Shown in pieces: positions 16,849 to 25,618 of a stretch of 64,000 nucleotides of DNA. Position numbers and translations under genes: made by a program. Every line of letters starts with the position of its first letter. Positions within the stretch are counted from its first letter, which is position 1. The stretch comes from Alistipes shahii WAL 8301. Its GTDB lineage: Bacteria > Bacteroidota > Bacteroidia > Bacteroidales > Rikenellaceae. Where the stretch lies: NCBI RefSeq assembly GCF_025145845.1, contig NZ_CP102253.1, positions 124,001-188,000 on the forward strand, in the 5' to 3' direction. Under the pieces are notes generated by a model. That model was not told the origin of the DNA. It saw only the letters and a list, made by a program, of their open reading frames with translations, and made no database searches.

Positions 16849-17441
16849 GAACGGAAACCGTAACCTACCAAATTTTCTCGCTGGGCGAACTTTCGCCCGA
16901 AGCACGGGCACGGGCATATCGCAAGTGGCTCAACGATGAACCGGAATACGGATGGAATGCGGAGAACAAACAAACGCTGAATGCCTTCTGTGATCTACTC
17001 GGCATACGGTGCAATAAATGGGAATACGACGGTTATTCCTACTCTTTCAGCTGGTATTCGCCTTACGAAGATACTATTGAAAATCTGCATGGAGCACGGC
17101 TCGCCGCCTATCTACACAACAATTTCGGATCGCATCTGTTCGTCCCGAAAATCTACTACAAAGGGAGAAGACGCCGCCGAAGCCGCCTATTCTGTACGAC
17201 GGAATGTCCGCTGACAGGGTATTATATGGACAATATGATCCTCGATCCGATATACTGCTTCTTCACGCATCCGGACGATACGACTTTCTACGATCTGATC
17301 GAATGTTGTCTGGACACCTTTTTCCGGGCATGCCGCGACGATGCCCGGTATTGCTGCAGCGAGGAGTATTTCGCAGAACTGGCTGAAAGTAACGCATGGG
17401 AATACCTTGCCAGCGGTACAGCATATCATCTGATCAATTAA
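16845..17441 (+). CDS. Hypothetical protein, antitoxin-of-TA-like N-terminus
   Basis: 198 residues. The N-terminus (YQIFSLGELSPEARARAYRK, then W) resembles the short motif found in many phage and plasmid proteins of unknown role. The body is rich in Tyr, Cys and Asp (residues about 110-170, including FCTTECPLTGYYMDN). Coupled by an ATGA overlap to the gene upstream. No enzymatic motif recognised. Confidence 0.6.
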   Translation: MRTETVTYQIFSLGELSPEARARAYRKWLNDEPEYGWNAENKQTLNAFCDLLGIRCNKWEYDGYSYSFSWYSPYEDTIENLHGARLAAYLHNNFGSHLFVPKIYYKGRRRRRSRLFCTTECPLTGYYMDNMILDPIYCFFTHPDDTTFYDLIECCLDTFFRACRDDARYCCSEEYFAELAESNAWEYLASGTAYHLIN

Positions 17442-17465
17442 TTCCACAATAACATATCAATTCTA

Positions 17466-19205
17466 ATGAACCATCACACCATGAAAACGAACGAAACCGA
17501 CACCACGACCGCAACCGCCACCCAGAGCACGAAATCGACCGTTTTGCTCTCCATTGACAAAATCCGCCCCAACCCCAACAATCCGCGGCGGAGTTACGAC
17601 GAGAATGCCCTCGCGGAACTGGCCGCCTCCATTGCCACGCACGGCCTTATTCAGCCCATCCGGGTGCGAGCCGCAGAACAAGGCGGTTATATCATCGTCT
17701 GCGGAGAACGCCGCTACCGCGCCGTGCAACTGCTCGGCCAGACCGAGATCGAGGCAATCGTCGATGCCGCTCCCGCCGACGAACGGGCGATCTTCGACCT
17801 CGCGCTTTCGGAGAACATTCAGCGCGAGGAGATGCCGTCGCTCGACGAGGCCGAAGCCTACAAAGCCGCCATGCAGACCCTCGGCGGGGACGCCGCCGCC
17901 GTGGCCGCACGCTTCGGCAAGAGCGAGCAGTATATCTACTACCGGATGAAACTCAACGAACTGATCCCCGACGTAAAAAAACTCCTGCGCGAAAACTCTA
18001 TTACATTGGGTCTCGCTATGGAGTTGGCACGATACGGGAAAGACTTGCAAAAGACGATCTGCAAAGACCGCCTCAAAGACGAGGAGGGGTGGCGGAAATA
18101 CTCCGTAAAGGAGTTCAAGCGGATGGTGGACGCCCATTATACGAACGATCTGGCCCGGTATCGCTTCGACCAGACGGCGTGTGCCGCATGCAAGTACAAC
18201 GCAAATACCTACGATATGTTCGCTACGGGGGCCGGACGATGCACGAACCGGGAATGCCTCGAAGCCAAGAACCGCAAGTTCATCGAGCGAAAAAGCGGAG
18301 AACTGCTCGCGCAAAACCCGAAATTCATCCTTTGCAAAGACCGTTACGGATGCGACGACCATGATAAGGCCATAGAGCATATGACCGAAAACGGGGTCGA
18401 ATGCAAGGCGTTCGAATACGGGCAGGTGCAGGAAATGCCCGCTATGCCCGCGGAACCAAGTCCGGCGGATTATGCCACCGATGCCGATTATACCGCGGCG
18501 ATGCAGATCTATGAACAGCAGAAAAAGGCTGCCGAGGAAAAGACCGCCGACCTGCTGGCCAAGCACGACGCCGGGGCGATCCGTATCTTCGTCAAGACTT
18601 CGCGCGACGACGCCCGGCTGGTCTATGTGAACCAAGCCGCTAAAGGCAGGGAATCAACCAGGGAACTGATCGCCCTCCTTGAGGAGAAGAAAATCCGCAA
18701 CACGGAACTCGCACACGAAAAAACCGTCGAAGCCGTCCGGCAGATCGTCCGCGACGAGGAGATCGCCCCGACGCCGTTTACCCAGCTGGAAGACAACATT
18801 CTCTATTACATCATGCTCAGAAGCCTGCGGCGCGAACACCTCGCCGCCGTGGGATTCCCCGAAGCGTATTATTTGACATCCGAACAGAAAATCGCTGTCG
18901 TCAATGCGCTGACCGACGAACAACGCGATCTCATCACCCGCGATTTCTTGGTAAAAAGCCTTACATCCGACATCGGTTTCGACAAAACGGGGAAGCAACT
19001 GCTGATGGAATTTGCAGCCCTGCACCACAAAGAGAAATACGAGGTTGTGAAAGCGCAGTTCGACGAGGAATACACGAAACGCAACGACCGTCTCGACGAG
19101 CGTATTGCCGTGGCCGAAGCGCAGGAGAAAGCCAAGACCAAAGCCGCCAAGAAAGAGGGCAAAACGGGTAAGAGCACCAAGAGAACGACAAAGAAAGCCG
19201 CCTAA
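17466..19205 (+). CDS. ParB/Spo0J-like partition protein
   Basis: 579 residues. ParB N-terminal CTPase/nuclease-like domain at about 22-120 (LSIDKIRPNPNNPRR, CGERRYRA near 79, ENIQREEMPSLDEAEA near 115), followed by the KorB-like helix-turn-helix (VAARFGKSEQYIYYRMKLN). A cysteine pair region follows at about 237-262 (CAACKYN, CTNREC), possibly zinc-binding. The C-terminus is a long basic tail (KTKAAKKEGKTGKSTKRTTK). It belongs to the oversized ParB-like proteins common on Bacteroidales elements; the ParA-type ATPase of this element is traA. ATG at 17481 is an alternative start. Confidence 0.88.
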   Translation: MNHHTMKTNETDTTTATATQSTKSTVLLSIDKIRPNPNNPRRSYDENALAELAASIATHGLIQPIRVRAAEQGGYIIVCGERRYRAVQLLGQTEIEAIVDAAPADERAIFDLALSENIQREEMPSLDEAEAYKAAMQTLGGDAAAVAARFGKSEQYIYYRMKLNELIPDVKKLLRENSITLGLAMELARYGKDLQKTICKDRLKDEEGWRKYSVKEFKRMVDAHYTNDLARYRFDQTACAACKYNANTYDMFATGAGRCTNRECLEAKNRKFIERKSGELLAQNPKFILCKDRYGCDDHDKAIEHMTENGVECKAFEYGQVQEMPAMPAEPSPADYATDADYTAAMQIYEQQKKAAEEKTADLLAKHDAGAIRIFVKTSRDDARLVYVNQAAKGRESTRELIALLEEKKIRNTELAHEKTVEAVRQIVRDEEIAPTPFTQLEDNILYYIMLRSLRREHLAAVGFPEAYYLTSEQKIAVVNALTDEQRDLITRDFLVKSLTSDIGFDKTGKQLLMEFAALHHKEKYEVVKAQFDEEYTKRNDRLDERIAVAEAQEKAKTKAAKKEGKTGKSTKRTTKKAA

Positions 19206-19214
19206 AGTCTGATC

Positions 19215-19238
19215 GGGGACGGCCCGCAGGCCGTCCCC
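19215..19238. repeat. GC-rich intercistronic hairpin
   Basis: GGGGACGGCC / GGCCGTCCCC with a 4-base loop, directly after the ParB-like gene; no T run on the plus strand. Confidence 0.7.
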
Positions 19239-19256
19239 ATAAAACCGAATAGAATC

Positions 19257-19520
19257 ATGCTGAAAGAATTTATCGACGATCTTCGCCGGCATGGAATCGC
19301 CGTTTTCGATCTGATCCAGACAGGTGCGGGAAATCACATTTTTTTCGCACGCCGAAACGGCCATACTTGGGGTATCCGGATTTCCCGGGAGCGAGCGGCA
19401 CGCCGCTATACCGTGCATATCTTCTCCGAAGAATCGGACATAAGGGGCACTTATTCCTGTCCGCCGGGATTGTTGCTGACAACTATCGAACTGCGATTCA
19501 ACGACCTTGCGACACCATAA
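19257..19520 (+). CDS. Small hypothetical protein
   Basis: 87 residues starting MLKEFIDDLRRHGIAVFDLI, alpha-beta composition, no known motif. It lies between two GC-rich hairpins downstream of the ParB-like gene and is probably cotranscribed. Confidence 0.55.
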   Translation: MLKEFIDDLRRHGIAVFDLIQTGAGNHIFFARRNGHTWGIRISRERAARRYTVHIFSEESDIRGTYSCPPGLLLTTIELRFNDLATP

Positions 19521-19536
19521 ATAAGTCCCGGTTTCC

Positions 19537-19560
19537 GTCTGCGGCATGACTGCCGCAGAC
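19537..19560. repeat. Intercistronic hairpin
   Basis: GTCTGCGGCA / TGCCGCAGAC with a 4-base loop; a second small hairpin (GGGCG/CGCCC) follows at about 19567-19578. Confidence 0.65.
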
Positions 19561-19634
19561 GCGAACGGGCGGACGCCCGCGGCTCCCGCCATACCGCCAC
19601 CCCGAATTGTGTCAAAACATCATCTGACGAACCT

Positions 19635-19877
19635 ATGAAATCTTATATACGTATCGCTCCCGATGTGGAATATTTCACCGATTACGACCGTTTCCGCGAG
19701 GCGCAAATCTGCTGCGCCGTCGCCGAAGACGGCACAAGCCTGTTCAGCCGCATCGAGAACCGCCGCTTCATGCACACGGTGCGGCACGATCTTTCCGAAC
19801 GGGTTATCGAGCTGCTATGTCGGCAGATACATCGTGAAATATGCACATTGCACTATGGCGGACAAGTCGTGGAATGA
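19635..19877 (+). CDS. Small hypothetical protein
   Basis: 80 residues, starting MKSYIRIAPDVEYFTDYDRF. Last gene of the plus-strand accessory run, followed by a terminator at 19918-19946. It ends in TGA; if UGA were read as Trp, the protein would continue for 12 residues to TAA at 19909-19911, still ahead of the terminator. Function unknown. Confidence 0.55.
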   Translation: MKSYIRIAPDVEYFTDYDRFREAQICCAVAEDGTSLFSRIENRRFMHTVRHDLSERVIELLCRQIHREICTLHYGGQVVE

Positions 19878-19917
19878 CCTGCCCGCCACACCAGAGAATT
19901 GTAAGTTGTAAAATATT

Positions 19918-19946
19918 AAAAGTGCCCGGTTTTACCGGGCACTTTT
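19918..19946. terminator. Bidirectional terminator between convergent operons
   Basis: AAAAGTGCCCGGT (19918-19930) pairs with ACCGGGCACTTTT (19934-19946). It ends both the plus-strand accessory operon and the minus-strand tra operon. Confidence 0.9.
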
Positions 19947-19965
19947 AATTGGGTTCAACCCCGGA

Positions 19966-20082
19966 TCAATATCTGTGTTTCGGATACTCCGGAAAGAGGA
20001 TCAACCAACATAGTCCGATGGCGACCAGTACCGACAATATTCCCATTGTCAGGCAAATAGCCGTTAGAAAGTGTACGAACAT
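19966..20082 (-). CDS. 38-residue single-span membrane peptide at the end of the tra operon
   Basis: Open frame MFVHFLTAICLTMGILSVLV... of 38 residues: one transmembrane helix (about residues 5-29) and a short basic tail (PEYPKHRY). It begins 18 bp after traN and ends just before the terminator, so it is the last cistron of the transfer operon. It ends in TGA with TAA seven codons further on. Small hydrophobic proteins are common in mating-pair operons, but I do not recognise this one. Confidence 0.55.
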   Translation of the reverse strand: MFVHFLTAICLTMGILSVLVAIGLCWLILFPEYPKHRY

Positions 20083-20100
20083 CGAATCTTATTTTTCCCG

Positions 20101-21006
20101 TTACAGCAGTTTTGCTTCTAACAACTCTTCGGCTGGTATTTCCACCGTCTGATGCCGGGCTCCGTTCTTCTCGATGATTTCCAGCAAAAGCACCTTGTCA
20201 TCGGAGATCGTCAGTTTGGGCAGTGCGAATACCGTCCGCTGACGCTGATGTCCCCTCACGACTGCCGGATCGTTGCATACGCGCAGGACTTCGAGCGTCG
20301 ACTGCTGTTGTGCCGTACGCTTGGTGAGTTTGCGATCCGCTACAATGAAATGTCGTGCATCTACCTCGAATGAGATATTCGTGTCGTTCGAGATACAGGA
20401 GTGAATGTATATCACGTCATTGAACACGTAAATCCCCAACACTTCGACTTCAATGCCGTACTTCTTCGTGCGAATGCCCTTCACGTCCGTACGGTTTTGG
20501 CGGTATATGTCGCTCAACATGCGTTTTATGGTCGCAGGTTTCTCGCGCCCTACCTCGCGCAGCAGCACCCGGCCTTCGGATGCTGGGGCCGTCGGCTGCG
20601 GATAGCCCACAGCAGCCGGTTTCTTCATACTTTCTGGTTGCGGTTCCTGCACTGTAAGATTGAGGGTCGAGACAGCCGGATTCTCGGCATAATGCACGTC
20701 GAAGGTGAAAAATCCGCCGTCCTCGGTGATAACCGTCAGGTTTGTTTCTGCTGCGAAATTCCGCACGGCGGCTTTCACCCGCACGACGTTCTCGGCTCCG
20801 TCGGCCTTGCCTGCTATGATGTCCATCGAGCCGATGTCGATATACGTGACGGGCGACGGGAAAAGGATGTGTACGGTCTTGGTGAATCCCGCTTCGATAC
20901 GTAGGGGCCGGATCTCAGCCGGCGTTTCCGGTGTCATCTGCGCCGTAACCTTTACCGCTGCGATTGCCGCGACGATCAGGATCAGATAAATAAGGTCTCG
21001 TTTCAT
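20101..21006 (-). CDS. traN: Conjugative transposon protein TraN (VirB9-like)
   Basis: 301 residues with an N-terminal signal or anchor (LIYLILIVAAIAAVKVTAQ) and the DUF4138 domain over the rest (HILFPSPVTYIDIGSMDIIA, TVITEDGGFFTFDVHYAENP). In CTnDOT-type systems TraN is an outer part of the mating-pair channel and works with TraM. It is the tenth conserved gene of the traA-N order and lies 7 bp after traM. The stop is TAA. Confidence 0.92.
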   Translation of the reverse strand: MKRDLIYLILIVAAIAAVKVTAQMTPETPAEIRPLRIEAGFTKTVHILFPSPVTYIDIGSMDIIAGKADGAENVVRVKAAVRNFAAETNLTVITEDGGFFTFDVHYAENPAVSTLNLTVQEPQPESMKKPAAVGYPQPTAPASEGRVLLREVGREKPATIKRMLSDIYRQNRTDVKGIRTKKYGIEVEVLGIYVFNDVIYIHSCISNDTNISFEVDARHFIVADRKLTKRTAQQQSTLEVLRVCNDPAVVRGHQRQRTVFALPKLTISDDKVLLLEIIEKNGARHQTVEIPAEELLEAKLL

Positions 21007-21013
21007 GTGTGTT

Positions 21014-22237
21014 CTATTCTTTTGAAATCAATAATAACTGATGATTGGCTTTGAGGGTGATCTTCACCTCGCGGAGCTTCCCGGCGACATACTGCGACGA
21101 AGCCTGCAATCCTCCGCGTGCCAGCTCGGACAACACCTGCTGCCCGGCCGAACGGGTGACGTTTACGCTCGTGCCGGCGGTTTGCCCGACGGACGCCAGC
21201 GCCTCTTTGAGGGCCGTCCGCTCGCGGGAGTTCGGGACGTTGAGCCCCGGCTGGCCGTCGAGGTCGTAAGCCGCGGCTTCGACAGCGAAGATCCGCCCGC
21301 CGTATTCGACGGACGACACCATGACTTGCAGCCGCATCCCGGAGATCGTCGCAAGACCGTATAACGGGGTGTTGCGGGGAATCACCGTATCGTCGATGCG
21401 CACGGCTTCCAGCAGCCGCAGCTGTACGGTGCTTCCGGCACGTATGATTTGCGTCTGAGCGACACAAGCCCTGACAGTCGGAATGTCGGCATGCGCGACA
21501 TCACCTGCTGCCGTGAGAAATCCCAAGTTACGTTCGACGGTGAAATCCGCCCGCGGATCGAGTGTCGAGGCTTCGACCTCACCCTCCCGAACGGGCTGCA
21601 TGACGGACAGACGCGAATCCCTTCGCTGCTTCGTCGGCCCGGCCTCTTCGTCCGCGGCCGTTCCGCCGCCGAGATACTTCCGTGCGAGCTTGTATTGCTC
21701 CTCGGCCAGTTCCAGAGGGTCGGGCTGCTGCCGCTCGGCATCGAGCTGGGATTGCAGGGCCGCGACCTGCTCTTTCAGTGCTTCGACCTCGGTATTGCCG
21801 CAAGAAGGGGCCGGGGTGTAGAAAGCCGCCATTTCACCCGATATCCTCCGGTAGGCAGCATCCGATTCGTCGATCGCCGTCGGTGCTGCCGGAACTGTAG
21901 CATCCGCCATTTCCCCGGTCACAGGCAAGCGGTCGTCCATAACATCACCCAACGATTGTAGTTTCTCGCGCCGCTGCTGCTCGTACTGCTCCTGTTCGTA
22001 GACCTTGCGTTTGTCCGTTTCCGCCGGCTTTACCGTCGCTTCCGGAATCGTAACATTGTATCCGCCCGTTCCCGCCTGCTGCGGAGCCGGTTTCGGGGCG
22101 AACAGGTACCATAGGAAAATGCCGCACAGCAGTGTCATCACCGTCACGACACCTACGAACTTAAGTTGCCGGAGGCGCTGCGGCGTGAGAAGTTGCGACA
22201 GTTTTTCAACTGCTCCGTTATCGCTCCTGCGTGTCAT
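21014..22237 (-). CDS. traM: Conjugative transposon protein TraM (VirB10-like)
   Basis: 407 residues. A single N-terminal membrane helix (about 29-49, VGVVTVMTLLCGIFLWYLF) is followed by a proline/glutamine-rich periplasmic linker (about 55-250) and a C-terminal VirB10-like domain (RAGSTVQLRLLEAVRIDDTV, IPRNTPLYGLATISGMRLQ). It spans the envelope in the transfer channel. The start overlaps the end of traL by 20 bases. The stop is TAG. Confidence 0.9.
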   Translation of the reverse strand: MTRRSDNGAVEKLSQLLTPQRLRQLKFVGVVTVMTLLCGIFLWYLFAPKPAPQQAGTGGYNVTIPEATVKPAETDKRKVYEQEQYEQQRREKLQSLGDVMDDRLPVTGEMADATVPAAPTAIDESDAAYRRISGEMAAFYTPAPSCGNTEVEALKEQVAALQSQLDAERQQPDPLELAEEQYKLARKYLGGGTAADEEAGPTKQRRDSRLSVMQPVREGEVEASTLDPRADFTVERNLGFLTAAGDVAHADIPTVRACVAQTQIIRAGSTVQLRLLEAVRIDDTVIPRNTPLYGLATISGMRLQVMVSSVEYGGRIFAVEAAAYDLDGQPGLNVPNSRERTALKEALASVGQTAGTSVNVTRSAGQQVLSELARGGLQASSQYVAGKLREVKITLKANHQLLLISKE

Positions 22238-22475
22238 CTTTACTCGTGTTTAGAGGTAACAGGCTCCTTTCCGGCAGTAGTGGCTGCCGGAGGTGTTCGA
22301 CGGCGGGAATCGACGTCTCCCGACTCCGCATTCCACCGAACAGAATCATCAGGGCGACCGCCGCATAGACGAGCAGCAGCACAGTAACCAGCCCGAGCCG
22401 CTGGCGCGGCGTAAGACGTTTCATGCGGGCCTTCAGCCACGCTTCGGCCCGCGTCTGTAAATCTTTAGCGCTCAT
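22218..22475 (-). CDS. traL: Conjugative transposon protein TraL
   Basis: 85 residues with one membrane helix (about 28-46, LGLVTVLLLVYAAVALMIL) after a basic cytoplasmic head (ARMKRLTPRQRL). Its position between traK and traM, overlapping both, is that of TraL in CTnDOT-like elements. The exact role is not established. The stop is TAA. Confidence 0.85.
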   Translation of the reverse strand: MSAKDLQTRAEAWLKARMKRLTPRQRLGLVTVLLLVYAAVALMILFGGMRSRETSIPAVEHLRQPLLPERSLLPLNTSKDDTQER

Positions 22476-23088
22476 AACTTCCGAGGTCTTTGTTTTCGAG
22501 AATACGCAGATCTTCGATCAGGAATCCCTGCGGGTTGTTGTCCGAGCGTACGGCATTTCGCAGGCGGCATGTCGTGACGAGCGTCCGCTCCGTGACGTTG
22601 CTTTCACGGACGATCTTCTGCCGTGCGAAGGTCTCCACGGCATAAGGATAGCAGTCGAAATCGCATCGGATGCTGTCCACGACGACATTCTGCGATACGT
22701 TCGAGGCGATGATGCGGTTGAAATATCCCTTCTCTGCGAGGCTCTGGTAATAGGCGATGGCGCTTCCGTCCGCAAGGTACAGTGCCCTGCGGACATTGCC
22801 TTCGATGGCCTCGCGGTCGGGAGAGAGGGTGAAGAAGAGCTCGTGGAAGCGCCGCACGTGTTCGCGGGCTTCGACGGGACGGTTCTGGGCCATATCCTGC
22901 GAGAGGGCCAATATCAGCGACTTGCCCTGATCGAGTACGTAGATCTTCTGCCGCTGGGCTTCCGCGAAGCGGTAGGATGTCCACACTGCCGCCACCGAGA
23001 TCAGCGTGCAGGCTCCCAGAAAGAGCTTGCAGAAGAGCCGCAGGTGGCGAAAGGACGATTCTATATTCTTCAATGTTTTGAATTCCAT
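22465..23088 (-). CDS. traK: Conjugative transposon protein TraK (VirB8-like)
   Basis: 207 residues: short cytoplasmic head, membrane helix at about 21-40 (KLFLGACTLISVAAVWTSYR), then a periplasmic domain of the TraK family (SLILALSQDMAQNRPVEARE, HELFFTLSPD, VVVDSIRCDF). It is an inner-membrane assembly factor of the type IV secretion channel. It lies 13 bp after traJ and overlaps traL by 11 bases. Confidence 0.92.
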   Translation of the reverse strand: MEFKTLKNIESSFRHLRLFCKLFLGACTLISVAAVWTSYRFAEAQRQKIYVLDQGKSLILALSQDMAQNRPVEAREHVRRFHELFFTLSPDREAIEGNVRRALYLADGSAIAYYQSLAEKGYFNRIIASNVSQNVVVDSIRCDFDCYPYAVETFARQKIVRESNVTERTLVTTCRLRNAVRSDNNPQGFLIEDLRILENKDLGSYER

Positions 23089-23101
23089 ATTTTATTACGT
23101 T

Positions 23102-24127
23102 TTATCGTTTCTTCAAAGCCCCTTTTATACGGCCTCCGACATTTCCGACCGCCGCTCCGGCGACTCCGGCAGCGCCCATCGCCACGGCACGTCCTGCGCC
23201 TGCGACTTTATCGCCGTAACTTCCGGCGCCTCCGGCCTGAATGATCCACGACGCAACGGTCGGCACGCAGAAATATCCGACGATTCCGATAATCATAAAA
23301 ATGCAATAGACCGTATTGCTTCCGTCGGGTATGAACGTCGGGTCTTGCAGTCGTTCGATGTCCTGCTGGAGCATTAGAATCTGGATGCGCGAAAGGATCG
23401 CACCGAACAGGTCGCTGACGGGCAGCCACAAATAGATGCAGATATAGCGTGCCAGCCAAGACGCCAGCGTATTGTGAAAGCCGTCGTACACGGAGAAGGC
23501 GAAGGCCACGGGCCCCAGCAACGCCAGAACGATCAGGAAAAACGTCCGCACGGTGTCGATGGTCAGCGATGCCGCCTGGAAGAGCGTTTCCAGAAACGTC
23601 CGGAATGCCTCACGGACTTTCTGACCGAATTGATACCCGGCTCGCTCGGCATACATCCCGGCAATCGCCATGAGGTCTTTAGGCTTCCAGCCCAATTCGT
23701 CAAGCCGTTTGTCGAACTCTTCATTACTGATAAGATAGGCTTTCTCCGGATCGCGGAGCATCGCCTGACGCTGCAATTCATCCTTCTGTGTCTGGTATTT
23801 CTCCAGATCGAACGCCTGTCGATCGACCAAATGCGATGTGGCATTGCTGATAGGTGACAGCAGACCGTTCAAAGGCCCCAATACGAGGGTCGGGAAGGCC
23901 ATGATGCACAGCCCCAGCACAAAGGGCCGCAGTAGCGGGAATACCTCGATCGGCTCCGCGGCGGCGAGGGATTTCCAGACCCGGTATGCGATGAAAAACA
24001 GGGCGCCCAGCCCGGCGAGTCCTTTGGCAATGCCCATCATATCGCTGCACAACGGCAACATATCGGCGTACAACGAGCGGAGAATCTGATGCAGGTTCGT
24101 CCACTCTACGGCTAACGGCATCGTCAT
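23102..24127 (-). CDS. traJ: Conjugative transposon protein TraJ (VirB6/TrbL-like)
   Basis: 341 residues, polytopic: hydrophobic segments near residues 30-55, 67-90, 190-220 and 260-290, with the family blocks AGLGALFFIAYRVWKSLA, PFVLGLCIMAFPTLVLGPLN and ARYICIYLWLPVSDLFGAIL. The C-terminus is rich in Gly/Ala and basic (GGRIKGALKKR). It forms part of the inner-membrane pore. Start 24127, or MPLAVEW six bases on, lies 3 bp after traI. Confidence 0.92.
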   Translation of the reverse strand: MTMPLAVEWTNLHQILRSLYADMLPLCSDMMGIAKGLAGLGALFFIAYRVWKSLAAAEPIEVFPLLRPFVLGLCIMAFPTLVLGPLNGLLSPISNATSHLVDRQAFDLEKYQTQKDELQRQAMLRDPEKAYLISNEEFDKRLDELGWKPKDLMAIAGMYAERAGYQFGQKVREAFRTFLETLFQAASLTIDTVRTFFLIVLALLGPVAFAFSVYDGFHNTLASWLARYICIYLWLPVSDLFGAILSRIQILMLQQDIERLQDPTFIPDGSNTVYCIFMIIGIVGYFCVPTVASWIIQAGGAGSYGDKVAGAGRAVAMGAAGVAGAAVGNVGGRIKGALKKR

Positions 24128-24130
24128 AGG

Positions 24131-24763
24131 TTACCAATATCTGTCGTTATGGCCGCCGTACAAGGCCCGCACACGCTCCGAATCCCCGCGCTGACGGCTG
24201 CGCAGGAACGACACGGAGATATTCTTGCGCGTATAGTATTCCGTAAGATTGCGGTATTCGAGCATCTCGTAATAGATCCTGTCGATAATATCCAGCCGCT
24301 CCTTGTCGGTCATCGAAAGCCCCGACGGAGTGATGATCTGCTTCAGGTCGTTCAGCAGGTCGGCACTCGCCGACAGCAGCTTCGTATAGCCTGCGGCCAT
24401 TGCCGTGAGTTCCTCGGCCGAGTAGTTCGTATCGTCGAGCATCGACCGGAAGTTCGAGATGTATATATCGGAGATGTCTCCCACGAGCAGCATCGTCTGC
24501 TGCACGCGACGGGCGCTTTTGACGAGGTTATGCACCGACCTCAGCGCATCGTAATATTTCTTTGACTGCTCGTAAATCTTTACCGTCTGCTGAAAACTCT
24601 GAAGCAGCGTACTTCCGTTCCGGGACGCTTCGACGACCTGTCTGGTGGAATTCACGATACCCTGCGCCAAATTCGAAGGGTCGCTCACGACCCACTGCGC
24701 CCGAAGCGGATGGCCTGCCAGCAGCATCGCTGCCAGCAGGCCGAAGCCTATTCGCCGTCCCAT
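24131..24763 (-). CDS. traI: Conjugative transposon protein TraI (DUF4141)
   Basis: 210 residues with a cleavable signal (MGRRIGFGLLAAMLLAG, ending in LRAQ). The body is helical, DUF4141 type (QKYYDAL-like region, NLVKSARRVQQTMLLVGDIS, NFRSMLDDTNYSAEELTAMA). It is a periplasmic component, possibly VirB5-like. I placed the start at 24763 because the signal peptide begins there; the frame runs open upstream to 24913 only by overlap with the preceding gene. The stop is TAA. Confidence 0.88.
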   Translation of the reverse strand: MGRRIGFGLLAAMLLAGHPLRAQWVVSDPSNLAQGIVNSTRQVVEASRNGSTLLQSFQQTVKIYEQSKKYYDALRSVHNLVKSARRVQQTMLLVGDISDIYISNFRSMLDDTNYSAEELTAMAAGYTKLLSASADLLNDLKQIITPSGLSMTDKERLDIIDRIYYEMLEYRNLTEYYTRKNISVSFLRSRQRGDSERVRALYGGHNDRYW

Positions 24764-25167
24764 CGCACCGGAGCCTGAAGGATTACTTCCGTCCCTATAC
24801 GCTGCGGCCGGTCGTCGCGGACGAAAAGCCCGAAACATCCGATATGCAGAATATCGTTGGTCGTGTGATGAATGACGCATCCGCCGGTTTGCCCGTACAA
24901 GACATGGAGCCACAGACCGTCATCGCGTTTGAGAATGACCATGTCCCGCACGGGACGCTCGCCGCAGAAAAGCGTCGCGGCATATCCCGGAGCCGTTTTG
25001 CGGATCGTGATCCGCTCTCCGTATTCGTTCTTTCAGCAGCCGCAGATACGGTCGTCGGCAACCTCGGATTGCAACTCCCGGACGGTCTGTTTCAGCGACT
25101 CGATCTCTTCCTGCGCCCGGCGCAGCCGTTCGTCTCGCGCGGCGAGTTCTTTTTTGGATATGAACAT
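24748..25167 (-). CDS. DUF3876-like protein with an in-frame TGA at codon 45
   Basis: The frame begins MFISKKELAARDERL at 25167 with a 35-residue coiled coil. It meets TGA at 25033-25035 within RICGC-UGA-KNEYGERI, then continues open in the same frame to TAG at 24748. Read through, the product has 139 residues and ends in APVRWDGE, overlapping the traI start. The block C-G-x-W-K before a beta-rich domain fits the DUF3876 proteins found at this place in related operons, so UGA replaces Trp (family assignment from memory, moderate). If UGA is a stop, only the coiled coil is made and a restart at an internal ATG near 24951 would be needed. Confidence 0.6.
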
Positions 25168-25184
25168 GATTTTCGGATTTTAGG

Positions 25185-25618
25185 TTAATGATCTTCATTG
25201 CGTTTTCGCTCGGCTAACTGGCGTATGGCCAGCTCGATATTGCCGCCGAGCTTCTCCGTGAGACGTTGCAACTCCAGTTTTTCAGTCTCTTCGGTGGTAT
25301 AGCAGAGGTATTCCTCAAGACTCGTTTCGGTAGCATAGACAGCAGAGTGCACGCCTCCGAGTCCGATCCACACCTCTTTGTAGCGGCGCTTGGGGTCATT
25401 GGCCCGATTGATCGACAACACCTGATTGCGTTCTTTATCACTCAATCCCAACAACTCCTGAATCTCGTCGAACTTGTTAGCATACTTACGCATGTCCAAA
25501 AGGATGCGGCAGTCGCAGTTGGCGATGACGCTCTCCTTGAGGACGGGCGACGACAGCAGGTCGTCCAACTCCTGCGTTACGCACATACACTCGCCGAAAT
25601 ACTTGCGGCAGGTTTTAT
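25185..25618 (-). CDS. traG: traG exon 4 (C-terminus)
   Basis: Starts with the last two bases of a Tyr codon, then KTCRKYFGECMCVTQELDDL, and ends in LAERKRNEDH and TAA. It continues the TraG family sequence exactly (VWIGLGGVHSAVYATE). Confidence 0.88.

Noticed and set aside
19949..20152. Plus-strand open frame of 67 codons
   Set aside because: It is antisense to the small membrane gene and the end of traN, and lies beyond the terminator.
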